Below, piece after piece: positions 6,219 to 14,621 of a stretch of 14,621 nt of DNA. Location of the stretch: contig CAZVAR010000096.1 of the NCBI GenBank assembly GCA_964625225.1, forward strand, positions 1 through 14,621. Direction: 5' to 3'. The stretch's first letter is position 1; the number at the start of each line of letters is the position of its first letter. Under the pieces are notes generated by a model. The model saw only the letters and a program-made list of their open reading frames with translations, did not search any database and was not told the origin of the DNA. The position numbers were made by a program, and so were the translations under genes. Source of the DNA: CAZVAR01 sp964625225 (lineage in GTDB: Bacteria > Pseudomonadota > Alphaproteobacteria > JAJUGE01).

Positions 6219-7423
6219 GGGGGGGCCTGCCGGTTGACCACCGCGGAGACCGGTGCCAAGGCGAAGCCGCGATCCGGCAGCGTCGCCGCCCAGTCGACGA
6301 TGCGGTCGAGCGTGACGGGATAGGGTCGACCGACTGCAAGCGCCGCGCCGGTCTCGCGTGCGATTCGTTCGACCTCGGCGAGTCGTCGGTCGATCCCGGC
6401 GCGCGATGGTTCGGCATCGATGAAGCGGTCATTGACCGCCCGTGGCACCTGCAGGTCGGCGGAAAGTGTCGAAGCGACGCTCCGGGGCGTGGTGCCGCCG
6501 TCCACGAACAGTAGGCCGCGCTCGCGCAGTAGCGCCAGCACCGGCCGGAGATGCTCCTCGGAGGTGAGGAAACGCGAGCCCATAGCACTGATGACCCCGA
6601 CATAGCCTTCGGCACGGCCGAGCGCCCAAGACAGGCGCTGCAGGTTCTGCATCGCGTCGACGCTGGTCAGCAGCGCTTTCGGACCGGGATCGTCTTGGGG
6701 GAAGGTTGCCGGCTCCATCGGTATGGTGAGCAGCACTTCATGTCCGTCGGCGCGGGCGCGTTCGACCCATTCCGCCACCTCATCCACATAAGGAGCGAAG
6801 GCCAGCGTCACATCGGCAGGCATTCGTTCGATCGCCGCCCGGCTCGCCTCGGCGCCGAGGCCGAGATCGCTGATCACCACGGCAATGCGCGGCCGGTCGG
6901 TCGACGAGAAGGGGCGGGCGTTCGCCAGCCACGGCTCCCCGGATGAGGGCGGGGGAAGCGCGGCAGGCGCAAGCGCGGGGTGGAGGTGGGCGGCCTCGAT
7001 CGGCGCCGGGGCCGAAACCGGTGCGTCCGACGCGACGGCCGGGACAGGGTCGGTTGCCGGCGATTCCGCGATCGAGGGCAGGCCCGCAGCGCTCTCGGCC
7101 GCCGTCGGCTCGCCAGGGGGAGCCCCGGTCGCGTCACCAGTGGGATCCGCGGTCGTTTGTGGCGGCGGCTCCGGCCGTGCGGCCGGCGGCGAATCGGTTG
7201 CAGGTACGGGGACCGTGACGGGGTCGGGCGATACGGTTTCCGGTGCCGCCGCTTCGGGCGGCGGCGCGGCCGGTACTGGTTCCGGATCCGGGATCCCCGG
7301 GAGCGCCAGGACCAATGTCGGGTGCTCCGCGACCGGTGGATCGGCCAGCGCGAGCCAGCCGGCGGTTCCGGCGATCACCGCAATGGCGATCGCCCAGGCA
7401 ACGATCAGGAGGCGCACGCCCAT
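6215..7423 (-). CDS. Divergent polysaccharide deacetylase family protein (YibQ/PF04748 type)
   Basis: A 402-residue envelope protein. Residues 4-27 are a single hydrophobic segment, a membrane anchor or uncleaved signal, then about 140 residues (30-170) of proline/alanine/glutamate/threonine-rich linker. The C-terminal domain (about 176-395) is of the divergent polysaccharide deacetylase type: RIAVVISDLGLG (179-190), TLAFAPY (206-212), EVLLTIPMEP (229-238), DPGPKALL (245-252), GYVGVISAMGSRF (273-285), LLFVDGG (304-310). Several residues that bind metal in true deacetylases look replaced: S185 in the usual Asp-Asp pair, A280 where His is expected, and R366 in GRPYP. It may therefore be non-catalytic. 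The start is ATG at 7423, 40 bases after ctpA; the same frame is open further upstream but only antisense-free over ctpA coding, with non-coding-like composition. The family is known to lie between ctpA and rppH. Confidence 0.88.
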   Translation of the reverse strand: MGVRLLIVAWAIAIAVIAGTAGWLALADPPVAEHPTLVLALPGIPDPEPVPAAPPPEAAAPETVSPDPVTVPVPATDSPPAARPEPPPQTTADPTGDATGAPPGEPTAAESAAGLPSIAESPATDPVPAVASDAPVSAPAPIEAAHLHPALAPAALPPPSSGEPWLANARPFSSTDRPRIAVVISDLGLGAEASRAAIERMPADVTLAFAPYVDEVAEWVERARADGHEVLLTIPMEPATFPQDDPGPKALLTSVDAMQNLQRLSWALGRAEGYVGVISAMGSRFLTSEEHLRPVLALLRERGLLFVDGGTTPRSVASTLSADLQVPRAVNDRFIDAEPSRAGIDRRLAEVERIARETGAALAVGRPYPVTLDRIVDWAATLPDRGFALAPVSAVVNRQAPP

Positions 7424-7463
7424 TCTCGGAGTACCGGCACCGATCCGGCCGCCCGCTCCTCGC

Positions 7464-8834
<1,371 letters not shown>

Positions 8835-8841
8835 GTTACGA

Positions 8842-10143
8842 TTAGCCCTTCTGTGCCGCCAACCATGGCATCGGGTTGATGGGCCGGCCGTTACGGCGCA
8901 GCTCCATATACAGCGAGGGCCTCTCCTGGCCGGCTGCCCCCACTACGCCAACCGGTTCCCCAGCGACGACCTGCTGGCCCGGCGCCGCATCGATTCGCGA
9001 GAAGCCCGTCAAGAGAGAATGATATCCGCCGCCATGCTCGATAATCAAGAGCAGGCCATAGCCACGGAACGGACCGGCATAAGCGATCCGGCCCGCGCGC
9101 GGCGCGACGACCTGCGCATTCTCCCGAGTCTCGAAGGTGATTCCCCGGCTGCGCGGCCCGCTGCCGTCACCATAGCCGCGCACGATCCGGCCGTGCGCGG
9201 GGTGGACGAGAGCGAGCGGCCCGGTCGTCGGTGGATCCGGTCGGGCCCGGCGTGTGGCTTCGGCCGCCGCCCGTTCGGCGGCGCGCTCCGCCGCCCGGGC
9301 CGCTTCCTGTTCGCTGCGCGACCGGCGCGCCGCCTCCGCTGCAGCCCGGCGGCGACGGGCCTCTTCCAGGCGCTTCCGGCGCTCCTCGGCCTCGGCCCTG
9401 CGCCGGGCCTCCTCGGCACGGCGTTCCGCCTCCAGGCGCTCCAGCAGTTCGCGCAGATCCCTTGCCTCGTGGCTTAGCGCATCCAGTCGAGCCGCGACAT
9501 CGCGGCTCTCGGCCGCCGCGCGATCGCGCAACAGCTTCTTGCGCGCCGCTAGCCGTGCGAGCGAAGCGCGCTCGCGTCGCAGCCCTTCCAGTGCCTTCGC
9601 CAGCCGATCGCGCTCCAGCTTCGTCTCTGCGCGCAGTTCGGCCAGCTGCGTCAATTCATTGCGCAGCCTCTCGGCTTCGCGCTCCAACGGCGGTACGATT
9701 GCGCCGAGCAGGATCGCGGTACGGACCGTATCCACCGGCTCCGCCGGCATGGCCAGCAACGCCTCGGGCGGTCGCTGGGCCAGTCGCTGCAGGGCGGAGA
9801 GGGTGCCGATCATTTGCTCGCGACGGTGTCCCAGGTCGGCCTGGACTTCCTCGGCCTGGCGTACGAGTTCGCGCAGCTTCTCCTCGCTTCCGGTGACGGC
9901 TGCTTCCTGCGCCTGCACCCTGCGGGCGGCCTCGACCATCTGGCGGTCGAGGTCGGCCAGTTCCTTCTCGATGGCCCGACGCTCGGCCTGCAGGCGGCGC
10001 TCACGCTCACGATCGAACCCGAGGGCCCGCTCGATCGACTCGATCTCCCGCTGCGCCTCCTTTTCCGACACTGCACGGACGTCTCCCGCCGCCAGTAGAA
10101 GGACGCCCATTACGGCAGCCAGAGCGAGAAGGAGACCGGGCAT
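8842..10143 (-). CDS. envC: Murein hydrolase activator EnvC (coiled coil plus degenerate LytM)
   Basis: A 433-residue exported protein. The signal peptide is 1-24 (cleavage near DVRA). Residues 25 to about 300 are long charged coiled coils, becoming almost pure Arg/Glu/Ala at 235-300. The C-terminal LytM/M23 domain is about 305-430. The zinc-binding His of active LytM enzymes is missing (SLYMELR at 410-416 in place of HxH), as in EnvC and other activators that switch on amidases at the division site rather than cutting wall themselves. ATG at 10143 gives a neat signal peptide but has no ribosome site. A TTG at 10161, six codons upstream, has GGAG six bases before it and may be the true start. 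It is followed by ctpA after seven bases; the rlmH stop lies 68 bases upstream. Confidence 0.92.
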   Translation of the reverse strand: MPGLLLALAAVMGVLLLAAGDVRAVSEKEAQREIESIERALGFDRERERRLQAERRAIEKELADLDRQMVEAARRVQAQEAAVTGSEEKLRELVRQAEEVQADLGHRREQMIGTLSALQRLAQRPPEALLAMPAEPVDTVRTAILLGAIVPPLEREAERLRNELTQLAELRAETKLERDRLAKALEGLRRERASLARLAARKKLLRDRAAAESRDVAARLDALSHEARDLRELLERLEAERRAEEARRRAEAEERRKRLEEARRRRAAAEAARRSRSEQEAARAAERAAERAAAEATRRARPDPPTTGPLALVHPAHGRIVRGYGDGSGPRSRGITFETRENAQVVAPRAGRIAYAGPFRGYGLLLIIEHGGGYHSLLTGFSRIDAAPGQQVVAGEPVGVVGAAGQERPSLYMELRRNGRPINPMPWLAAQKG

Positions 10144-10171
10144 GCGGCAGTTATAGCGCAAACACCGCTCC

Positions 10172-10187
10172 CTCCGAAGCGTCGGAG
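10172..10187 (-). other. Hairpin overlapping the candidate ribosome site of envC
   Basis: CTCCGA (10172-10177) and TCGGAG (10182-10187) pair perfectly over a four-base loop. On the minus strand the second arm, TCGGAG, includes the first part of the GGAGGGAG purine tract that would serve the TTG start at 10161. It could lower envC translation, or mark a weak transcript end after rlmH. Confidence 0.35.
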
Positions 10188-10211
10188 CGGCGGCGACCGG
10201 GGGCAAGGCCG

Positions 10212-10667
10212 CTACTCCCGGTGGTACGGATGCCCGGCCAGGATGGATTGCGCGCGCCAGAGCTGTTCGGCCAGCATTGCCCGCACCAGCATGTGCGGCC
10301 AAGTCATCGGTCCGAAGGAGAGAAGCAGGTCGGCACGCTGCCGCACGGCCGCGCCATGGCCGTCCGCGCCGCCGATCAGGAAGGCGACGTCGACACCCTC
10401 ATCGCGCCAACGGCCGACCTGACCGGCGAAGGCTCGGCTGGACAGCAGCCGGCCCCGTTCGTCCAGTGCCACGATCCGTGCCCCCTGCGGCGCTGCGGCC
10501 AGCAGCAGCTCACCCTCGCGCGCCTTGAGCCGCTCCGGCGGCAGCGGCTGGCGGGCCTCGACCTCTCGCAGGACTAGCGGCCAGCCGATCCGCCGGGCGT
10601 ATTCGTCGTACAGATCACGCAACGGCCCGGCCCTGGCACGGCCAACCGCGGCGATCACGATCCGCAC
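10212..10667 (-). CDS. rlmH: 23S rRNA (pseudouridine-1915 N3) methyltransferase RlmH
   Basis: A 151-residue protein matching the whole small SPOUT enzyme RlmH (YbeA), whose E. coli form is 155 residues. Seen are the family start MRIVIAAVGR, an ALDERG segment (68-73), the SAM-binding knot FLIGGADGHG (96-105), SFGPMTWPHMLVR (117-129), and the C-terminal LAGHPYHRE with the expected Tyr/His. RlmH methylates pseudouridine 1915 of 23S rRNA in helix 69 on assembled 70S ribosomes. The start is GTG at 10667, with GGGACGGA about six bases upstream, 18 bases after the rsfS stop. The rsfS-rlmH pair is widely conserved and fits the ribosome-related content of this operon. Confidence 0.96.
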   Translation of the reverse strand: MRIVIAAVGRARAGPLRDLYDEYARRIGWPLVLREVEARQPLPPERLKAREGELLLAAAPQGARIVALDERGRLLSSRAFAGQVGRWRDEGVDVAFLIGGADGHGAAVRQRADLLLSFGPMTWPHMLVRAMLAEQLWRAQSILAGHPYHRE

Positions 10668-10685
10668 GCGATGTCCGTCCCGGCG

Positions 10686-11120
10686 TCAGGCGGCGCCGGA
10701 TTCTCCGAACGGTACCGAGGGGCGCGGCTCGGCCGCCTGGGCGCCCTCCGGCAGGTCGATACCCCACATCTTCTCGAGATTGTAGAAGTGTCGGACCTCC
10801 GGACGGAACAGATGGACGATCACGTCGCCGCCGTCGATCAACACCCAGTCGGCGTGCGGCAACCCTTCAATCGGCGGCGCGCCGCCCGTCGCCGCCCCGA
10901 TCGACTCCCGCAGGTGTTCGGCTATGGCAGCAACCTGCCGCTGCGAGCGGCCGGAGGCGATCACCATGTAATCGCACATGGTCGACTTGCCGTGAAGATC
11001 GACCGTGACCACGTCCTCCGCCTTATCGTCTTCGAGACGCTGGAGCACGAGGGAGAGCAGCACATCGCTGCTGAGCGGGGCCGAAGGCGGCGCTTCATGC
11101 CCCGAAGGTGCGCCGTCCAC
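10686..11120 (-). CDS. rsfS: Ribosome silencing factor RsfS
   Basis: A 144-residue member of the RsfS/Iojap family (formerly DUF143). The core runs from about 18 to 123: LEDDKAEDVVTVDL (29-42), CDYMVIASGRSQRQV (49-63) and the signature ADWVLIDGGDVIVHLF (90-105) leading to RHFYNLEKMW (110-119). A Pro/Ala-rich tail of about 20 residues follows. RsfS binds ribosomal protein uL14 and blocks joining of the subunits under starvation. The start is GTG at 11120, 19 bases after the nadD stop, without a clear ribosome site, so the first 15 or so residues (low complexity) are uncertain. It sits between nadD and rlmH as in many bacteria. Confidence 0.95.
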   Translation of the reverse strand: MDGAPSGHEAPPSAPLSSDVLLSLVLQRLEDDKAEDVVTVDLHGKSTMCDYMVIASGRSQRQVAAIAEHLRESIGAATGGAPPIEGLPHADWVLIDGGDVIVHLFRPEVRHFYNLEKMWGIDLPEGAQAAEPRPSVPFGESGAA

Positions 11121-11139
11121 CCGATGGGCGGCACGGGAT

Positions 11140-11769
11140 TCAGGACTGGGTATCGCTCAAGTCCTCCTGCATTGCGGCGCCATGCGACTGCCGGCCCGCA
11201 CGGATCGCGGTCGCAGACGCCCGATGCTTTCGAATTGGGAAATATGCCCAGGCCGGCGGTGACAGGTCGGGCAAGGCCCGCCCCCGTGCGGGGTCGACGC
11301 GGTATTGCGCGAAGCGTTTCGCGGCTCTGCCGGCCATGGCCTTCAAAAGATAGGTGGGCCGCGCGAAAACCGCAACCGGGACACGGTGAAAGATCTCGGT
11401 CCACCGCACCCAGCGGGGCAGTTCGATCAAGATGTCGGCACCCATGAGCCAGACGAAGCGCACCCCCGGGAACCGTTGACCGAGCGCGGCGAGAGTATCG
11501 GCGGTATAGCGGGTCCCGAGATCGCGCTCGATGTCGAGGACCCGGATACGCGGGTGCCGTGCCGCCGCGCGCGCACCGGCCAGGCGGTCCGCCAGGGGCG
11601 CCATGCCGGCGCTCGCCTTGAGCGGGTTCTGCGGCGAGACCAGCCACCACACCTCGTCCAATCCCAGGCGCTGCAGCGCGGCGAGGCTGATGTGACGGTG
11701 CCCCGGATGCGCGGGATTGAAGGACCCGCCGAGCAGCCCGACACGACGACCGCGCGCGCTTCCCCGCAC
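11140..11769 (-). CDS. nadD: Nicotinate-nucleotide adenylyltransferase NadD
   Basis: A 209-residue nucleotidyltransferase. The ATP-binding GGSFNPAHPGH (14-24) is the family's GxFxPxHxGH motif. WWLVSPQNPLK (41-51), a YTADTL segment (88-93), FVWLMGAD (104-111) and the C-terminal SATAIR (185-190, equivalent to the SxTxIR phosphate-binding motif) complete the set. It joins nicotinate mononucleotide and ATP to give deamido-NAD, a required step in NAD synthesis. The last 19 residues extend past the usual end. The start is GTG at 11769, 54 bases after proA; no good ribosome site is seen, and no better start exists nearby. Placement after proA is the usual alphaproteobacterial order. Confidence 0.95.
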   Translation of the reverse strand: MRGSARGRRVGLLGGSFNPAHPGHRHISLAALQRLGLDEVWWLVSPQNPLKASAGMAPLADRLAGARAAARHPRIRVLDIERDLGTRYTADTLAALGQRFPGVRFVWLMGADILIELPRWVRWTEIFHRVPVAVFARPTYLLKAMAGRAAKRFAQYRVDPARGRALPDLSPPAWAYFPIRKHRASATAIRAGRQSHGAAMQEDLSDTQS

Positions 11770-11823
11770 CCTTGCCAGTGTCGCCGGATGCCGTCGCAGG
11801 GAGATCGCCTCAGGATCGGGTGG

Positions 11824-13122
11824 TCACGGCCGGATCTGCCCGTCGCCGCGGACCACGTATTTGTAGCTGGTCAGCTGTTCCGCTCCGACCGGGCCGCGGG
11901 CATGGAACTTGTCCGTGGAGATGCCGATCTCCGCTCCCATGCCGAACTCGCCGCCATCGGCAAACTGGGTCGAGGCGTTGTGCAGCAGGATGGCGCTGTC
12001 GACCTCGCGCAGGAACCGCTCGGCGGTAGCGGTGTCCTCGGTGAGGATCGCCTCCGTGTGGTGGGAACCGTAGCGGTTGATGTGGGCGATCGCCCCTTCC
12101 ACCCCGTCGACCACCTTGGCGGAGATGATCGCGTCGAGATACTCGGTGCTCCAATCGGCCTCGGTCGCCGGCACGACCCGCGGATCGGCGGCCTGGACCG
12201 CGGCATCACCGCGCACGACACAGCCGGCGTCGAGTAGATCCGCCAGAATGGGACGGAGGTGCGTCTCTGCCGCCGCCCGGTCGACCAGCAGCGTCTCGGC
12301 GGCGCCGCAGATGCCGGTCCGGCGCATCTTGGCGTTCAGAACGACGCGGCGGGCCTTCTCCAGATCGGCGGCACGGTCGACATAGACGTGGCAGAGGCCC
12401 TCCAGGTGGCCGATCACCGGCATCCGCGCCTCGGCCAGCACCCGCTCGATCAGCGAGCGGCCGCCGCGCGGCACCACCACGTCGATGAATTCGCGCATGG
12501 CGAGCATGGCGCCGACAGCGGTCCGGTCACGGGTGGGCACGCTCTGGATCGCGTTCTCCGGCAGTCTCGCCTCGCGCAGGCCCTGCCGCAGGCAGTCGAC
12601 CAGGGCCGCGGAGCTGTGGAAGCTCTCGGAGCCGCCGCGCAGGATGGCGGCGTTGCCGGACTTCAGGCACAGGCCGCCGGCGTCGGCGGTCACGTTCGGG
12701 CGCGATTCGTAGATGATGCCGATCACGCCGAGAGGTACCCGGATCCGGGCGATATGCAACCCGTTCGGCCGCGTCCATTCGGCGATGACCGTGCCGATCG
12801 GATCAGGCAGCGCCGCGACCTCTTCGAGGCCGCGGGCGACCGCCTCGACTCGGCCCGGGTCGAGGCGGAGCCGGTCGAGCATCGCCGCGGTCAGGCCCTT
12901 CGCCTCGGCGGCCGCAACATCGCGGGCATTGGCCGCGAGGATCTTGGCCGCCTGCGCGCGGATCGCCGCAGCGGCGCCGCGCAGCGCGGCATCCTTCCGC
13001 GCGGTCGGCGCTGCGCCGAGCACCGCGGCGGCTGCACGCGCGGCCTCGCCGAGGCGGCGGACCTCGGCCTGGATGTCGTTCTGCCGGCTATCCGCAGCGA
13101 CGGGCTCAGACATCGCCGTCAC
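11824..13122 (-). CDS. proA: Glutamate-5-semialdehyde dehydrogenase (gamma-glutamyl phosphate reductase) ProA
   Basis: A 432-residue aldehyde-dehydrogenase-fold enzyme, of usual length. It reduces gamma-glutamyl phosphate with NADPH to glutamate semialdehyde, the second step of proline synthesis. Motifs: YESRPNVTADAGGLCLKSGN (138-157), SVPTRDR (194-200), VVPRGGRSL (216-224), HLEGLCHVYVD (239-249), the catalytic Cys in RRTGICGAAE (C272), a STEYLD segment, and a C-terminal region with GMGAEIGIST and KFHARGPVG. The GTG at 13122 shares GTGA with the proB stop (4-base overlap). An ATG three codons later is the other possible start; neither has a strong ribosome site, so coupling to proB probably drives translation. 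ProA and ProB often act as a complex that shields the unstable phosphate. Confidence 0.97.
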   Translation of the reverse strand: MTAMSEPVAADSRQNDIQAEVRRLGEAARAAAAVLGAAPTARKDAALRGAAAAIRAQAAKILAANARDVAAAEAKGLTAAMLDRLRLDPGRVEAVARGLEEVAALPDPIGTVIAEWTRPNGLHIARIRVPLGVIGIIYESRPNVTADAGGLCLKSGNAAILRGGSESFHSSAALVDCLRQGLREARLPENAIQSVPTRDRTAVGAMLAMREFIDVVVPRGGRSLIERVLAEARMPVIGHLEGLCHVYVDRAADLEKARRVVLNAKMRRTGICGAAETLLVDRAAAETHLRPILADLLDAGCVVRGDAAVQAADPRVVPATEADWSTEYLDAIISAKVVDGVEGAIAHINRYGSHHTEAILTEDTATAERFLREVDSAILLHNASTQFADGGEFGMGAEIGISTDKFHARGPVGAEQLTSYKYVVRGDGQIRP

Positions 13123-14270
13123 GTCAGTACCAGATCGTCCCGATGGATCATCTCGTCGCGGCCACGGTAGCCGAGCAGGGCTTCGATTTCGATGCTTTTA
13201 TGACCGGCGATCAAGTTGGCGTCCGCGGCGGAATAGGCGCTGAGGCCGCGCGCCACCTCGCGGCCGTCCGGCCCCAGAACCAGTACGGCGTCGCCGCGGG
13301 AGAAGTCGCCTTCGACGGCGGTCACGCCTGCGGGCAGCAAGCTGCTTCCTTCGCGCAACGCACGCACGGCCCCGGCGTCGACGGTAAGCGTCCCCCGCGG
13401 TTTCAGCGAGCCGGCGATCCAGTCCTTGCGAGCGGCCCGCGGGGTGGCCGACGGCACGAACCAGGTACAGCGCGCGCCGGCCTCCAGCGCCGCCAGCGCA
13501 TGGTCCCGCCGTCCGTCGGCGATCGCCATGCGACAGCCGGCACCGAGTGCGACCTTGGCTGCCATCAGCTTCGTCACCATGCCACCGCGGCTGTCGCCGG
13601 AGCCGGCCGCTCCCGCCATCGCCTCGATTTCGGGCGTGACCGCGCGGACCTCCGGCAGGAACGCCGCGTCGGGATCGCGGCGGGGGTCGGCGGTGTACAA
13701 GCCCTCGATGTCGGAGAAGAGCACCAGCGTATCGGCGCTGACCATCTGCGCGACGCGGGCGGCGAGGCGGTCATTGTCGCCGAAGCGGATTTCTTCGGTC
13801 GCCACCGTATCGTTCTCGTTGATGACCGGCACCGCGCCGAGGCGCAGCAGGGTGGCGAGGGTGCTGCGGGCGTTGAGATAGCGGCGCCGCTGCTCGGTAT
13901 CGCCCAGAGTCAGCAATACCTGCGCCACCGTGACGCCGTGCCGGGCGAGTGCCTCCTGCCAGGCGTGGGCGAGGCGGATTTGACCGGCCGCAGCCGCAGC
14001 TTGGCTCTCCTCCAGCCGCAGCGGGCCGTGCGGCAGGCCGAGATTGCGTCGCCCGAGCGCGATCGCCCCGGAAGACACCACGATCAGCTCCTGCCCGCGC
14101 CGCACGCAGGCGCCGATATCGTCGGCCAGTGCATCGAGCCAGCCTCGGCGCAGCGCCCCGGTGTCCTGATCCACCAGGAGCGCCGAGCCGATCTTGAGCA
14201 CGATCCGGCGCGCCGAACGCAGCGCCGCCCCGGATTGCGCTGCCGCCGGAGGCTCCATCGCCATGCTCAC
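13119..14270 (-). CDS. proB: Glutamate 5-kinase ProB (with PUA domain)
   Basis: A 383-residue enzyme with the amino acid kinase fold (about 20-272) and a C-terminal PUA domain (about 290-370). Seen are the phosphate-binding VLKIGSALL (24-32), VVSSGAIALG (64-73), the glutamate site NENDTV (151-156) with FGDNDRLAA (163-171), LFSDIEGLYTADP (184-196) and GGMVTKLMAAK (229-239). It phosphorylates glutamate in the first, feedback-inhibited step of proline synthesis; residues in the NENDTV/FGDND part take part in proline inhibition in E. coli ProB. The start is GTG at 14270, with GGAG eight bases upstream. Downstream ATGs at codons 3 and 5 are less well placed. It overlaps obgE and proA by four bases on either side. 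Confidence 0.97.
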   Translation of the reverse strand: MSMAMEPPAAAQSGAALRSARRIVLKIGSALLVDQDTGALRRGWLDALADDIGACVRRGQELIVVSSGAIALGRRNLGLPHGPLRLEESQAAAAAGQIRLAHAWQEALARHGVTVAQVLLTLGDTEQRRRYLNARSTLATLLRLGAVPVINENDTVATEEIRFGDNDRLAARVAQMVSADTLVLFSDIEGLYTADPRRDPDAAFLPEVRAVTPEIEAMAGAAGSGDSRGGMVTKLMAAKVALGAGCRMAIADGRRDHALAALEAGARCTWFVPSATPRAARKDWIAGSLKPRGTLTVDAGAVRALREGSSLLPAGVTAVEGDFSRGDAVLVLGPDGREVARGLSAYSAADANLIAGHKSIEIEALLGYRGRDEMIHRDDLVLT

Positions 14271-14621
14271 GGCCGGTACTCCGCGCGACGCTGCGCCCCC
14301 TCGGCGTCGCGCGCGGCATTGATCTCGGTCAGCAGCGCCGCCAGCACCTCCGGTACGCCGCGGCCGGTCGCGCCGGAGATCAGGAACACCGCTTCGGGCG
14401 GTATTCCTGCGGCCGCGGCCAGGCTGGCGCGCCGTTCGACGGTCGTCTCCGGATCAAGCGCGTCGATCTTGTTGAGAGCCAGGACTTCCGGCTTGTCGGA
14501 CAGGCCGCCACCATAGGCATCCAGTTCGCCGCGCACGGTTCGGTAGGCATCCGCCGGGTCAGTCTCGCCGGCGCCGTCGACCAGATGCAGCAGCACCCGG
14601 CAGCGCTCGATATGGCCGAGG
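14267..14621 (-). CDS. obgE: GTPase ObgE/CgtA, C-terminal part (partial)
   Basis: The last 117 residues of the Obg GTPase; the rest lies beyond the right edge. It begins LGHIERCRVLLHLVDG, the segment after the G3 motif. It contains the G4 base-recognition motif NKID (ALNKIDAL) and the G5-like SGATGRGV, and ends about 25 residues later without the extended acidic tail of some homologues. Obg binds the 50S subunit late in assembly and responds to ppGpp. Its TGA stop shares four bases (GTGA) with proB. The Obg glycine-rich N-domain is not in view, but the C-terminal match and the gene order leave little doubt. Confidence 0.93.
   Translation of the reverse strand, partial: LGHIERCRVLLHLVDGAGETDPADAYRTVRGELDAYGGGLSDKPEVLALNKIDALDPETTVERRASLAAAAGIPPEAVFLISGATGRGVPEVLAALLTEINAARDAEGAQRRAEYRP

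Noticed and set aside
10144..10302. A longer envC reaching into rlmH
   Set aside because: The extension would overlap rlmH and put 53 non-signal residues before a clear signal peptide. Only the short six-codon TTG extension is plausible.
13143..14516. A 457-codon plus-strand open frame opposite proB and obgE
   Set aside because: It is a shadow of two firmly identified genes. Stop codons are rare in high-GC antisense frames, and the translation shows no recognisable domain.

Overview
The window is ordinary high-GC alphaproteobacterial chromosome. The gene order obgE-proB-proA-nadD-rsfS-rlmH ... envC-ctpA-divergent polysaccharide deacetylase-rppH is an alphaproteobacterial arrangement. The protein sequences and the AFG1/ZapE-type ATPase suggest a Rhodospirillales-like organism, but the genus cannot be read from the sequence. 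Apart from a short fragment at the left edge, every gene lies on the minus strand, so transcription runs from right to left. There are 15 complete genes and two partial ones. Eight of the complete genes appear to start with GTG. I see no rRNA, tRNA, CRISPR array, insertion sequence or phage gene, and no gap between genes exceeds 300 bases.

Right half (14621 to 5700, read leftwards): the C-terminal part of the ribosome-assembly GTPase ObgE, then proline synthesis (ProB, ProA), NAD synthesis (NadD), ribosome silencing and 23S rRNA methylation (RsfS, RlmH), then an envelope and cell-wall group (EnvC, the carboxy-terminal protease CtpA, a divergent polysaccharide deacetylase) and the RNA pyrophosphohydrolase RppH. 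Spacings are tight: 4-base GTGA overlaps at obgE/proB, proB/proA and deacetylase/rppH, and 7 to 68 bases elsewhere. This looks like one long transcription unit or a few overlapping ones. The phosphoglycerate mutase gene gpmI, which I recall often sitting between rlmH and envC in relatives, is absent.

Middle (5574 to 1848): a variable metabolic block inserted between conserved genes. It holds a CaiB/BaiF-type class III CoA-transferase, a translationally coupled secreted mini-protein made of three 23-residue repeats, a DUF1445/UPF0317 protein (D-glutamate cyclase or putative hydro-lyase family), and a Rossmann plus SAF-domain dehydrogenase of unknown substrate. The last two are almost certainly an operon, with the dehydrogenase's ribosome site overlapping the stop codon of the gene before it. 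This is the part with most unexplained biology.

Left (1760 to 1): the cell-division ATPase ZapE, a small secreted LprI/DUF1311-type protein, and, convergent on the plus strand, the last 32 residues of what looks like an FAD-dependent dehydrogenase of the TcuA/fumarate reductase type. Several GC-rich hairpins lie in the short intergenic gaps and may mark transcript ends.

I did not find a clearly new multi-gene system. The best leads are the repeat mini-protein, the metabolic block around it, and the apparently ligand-poor deacetylase.
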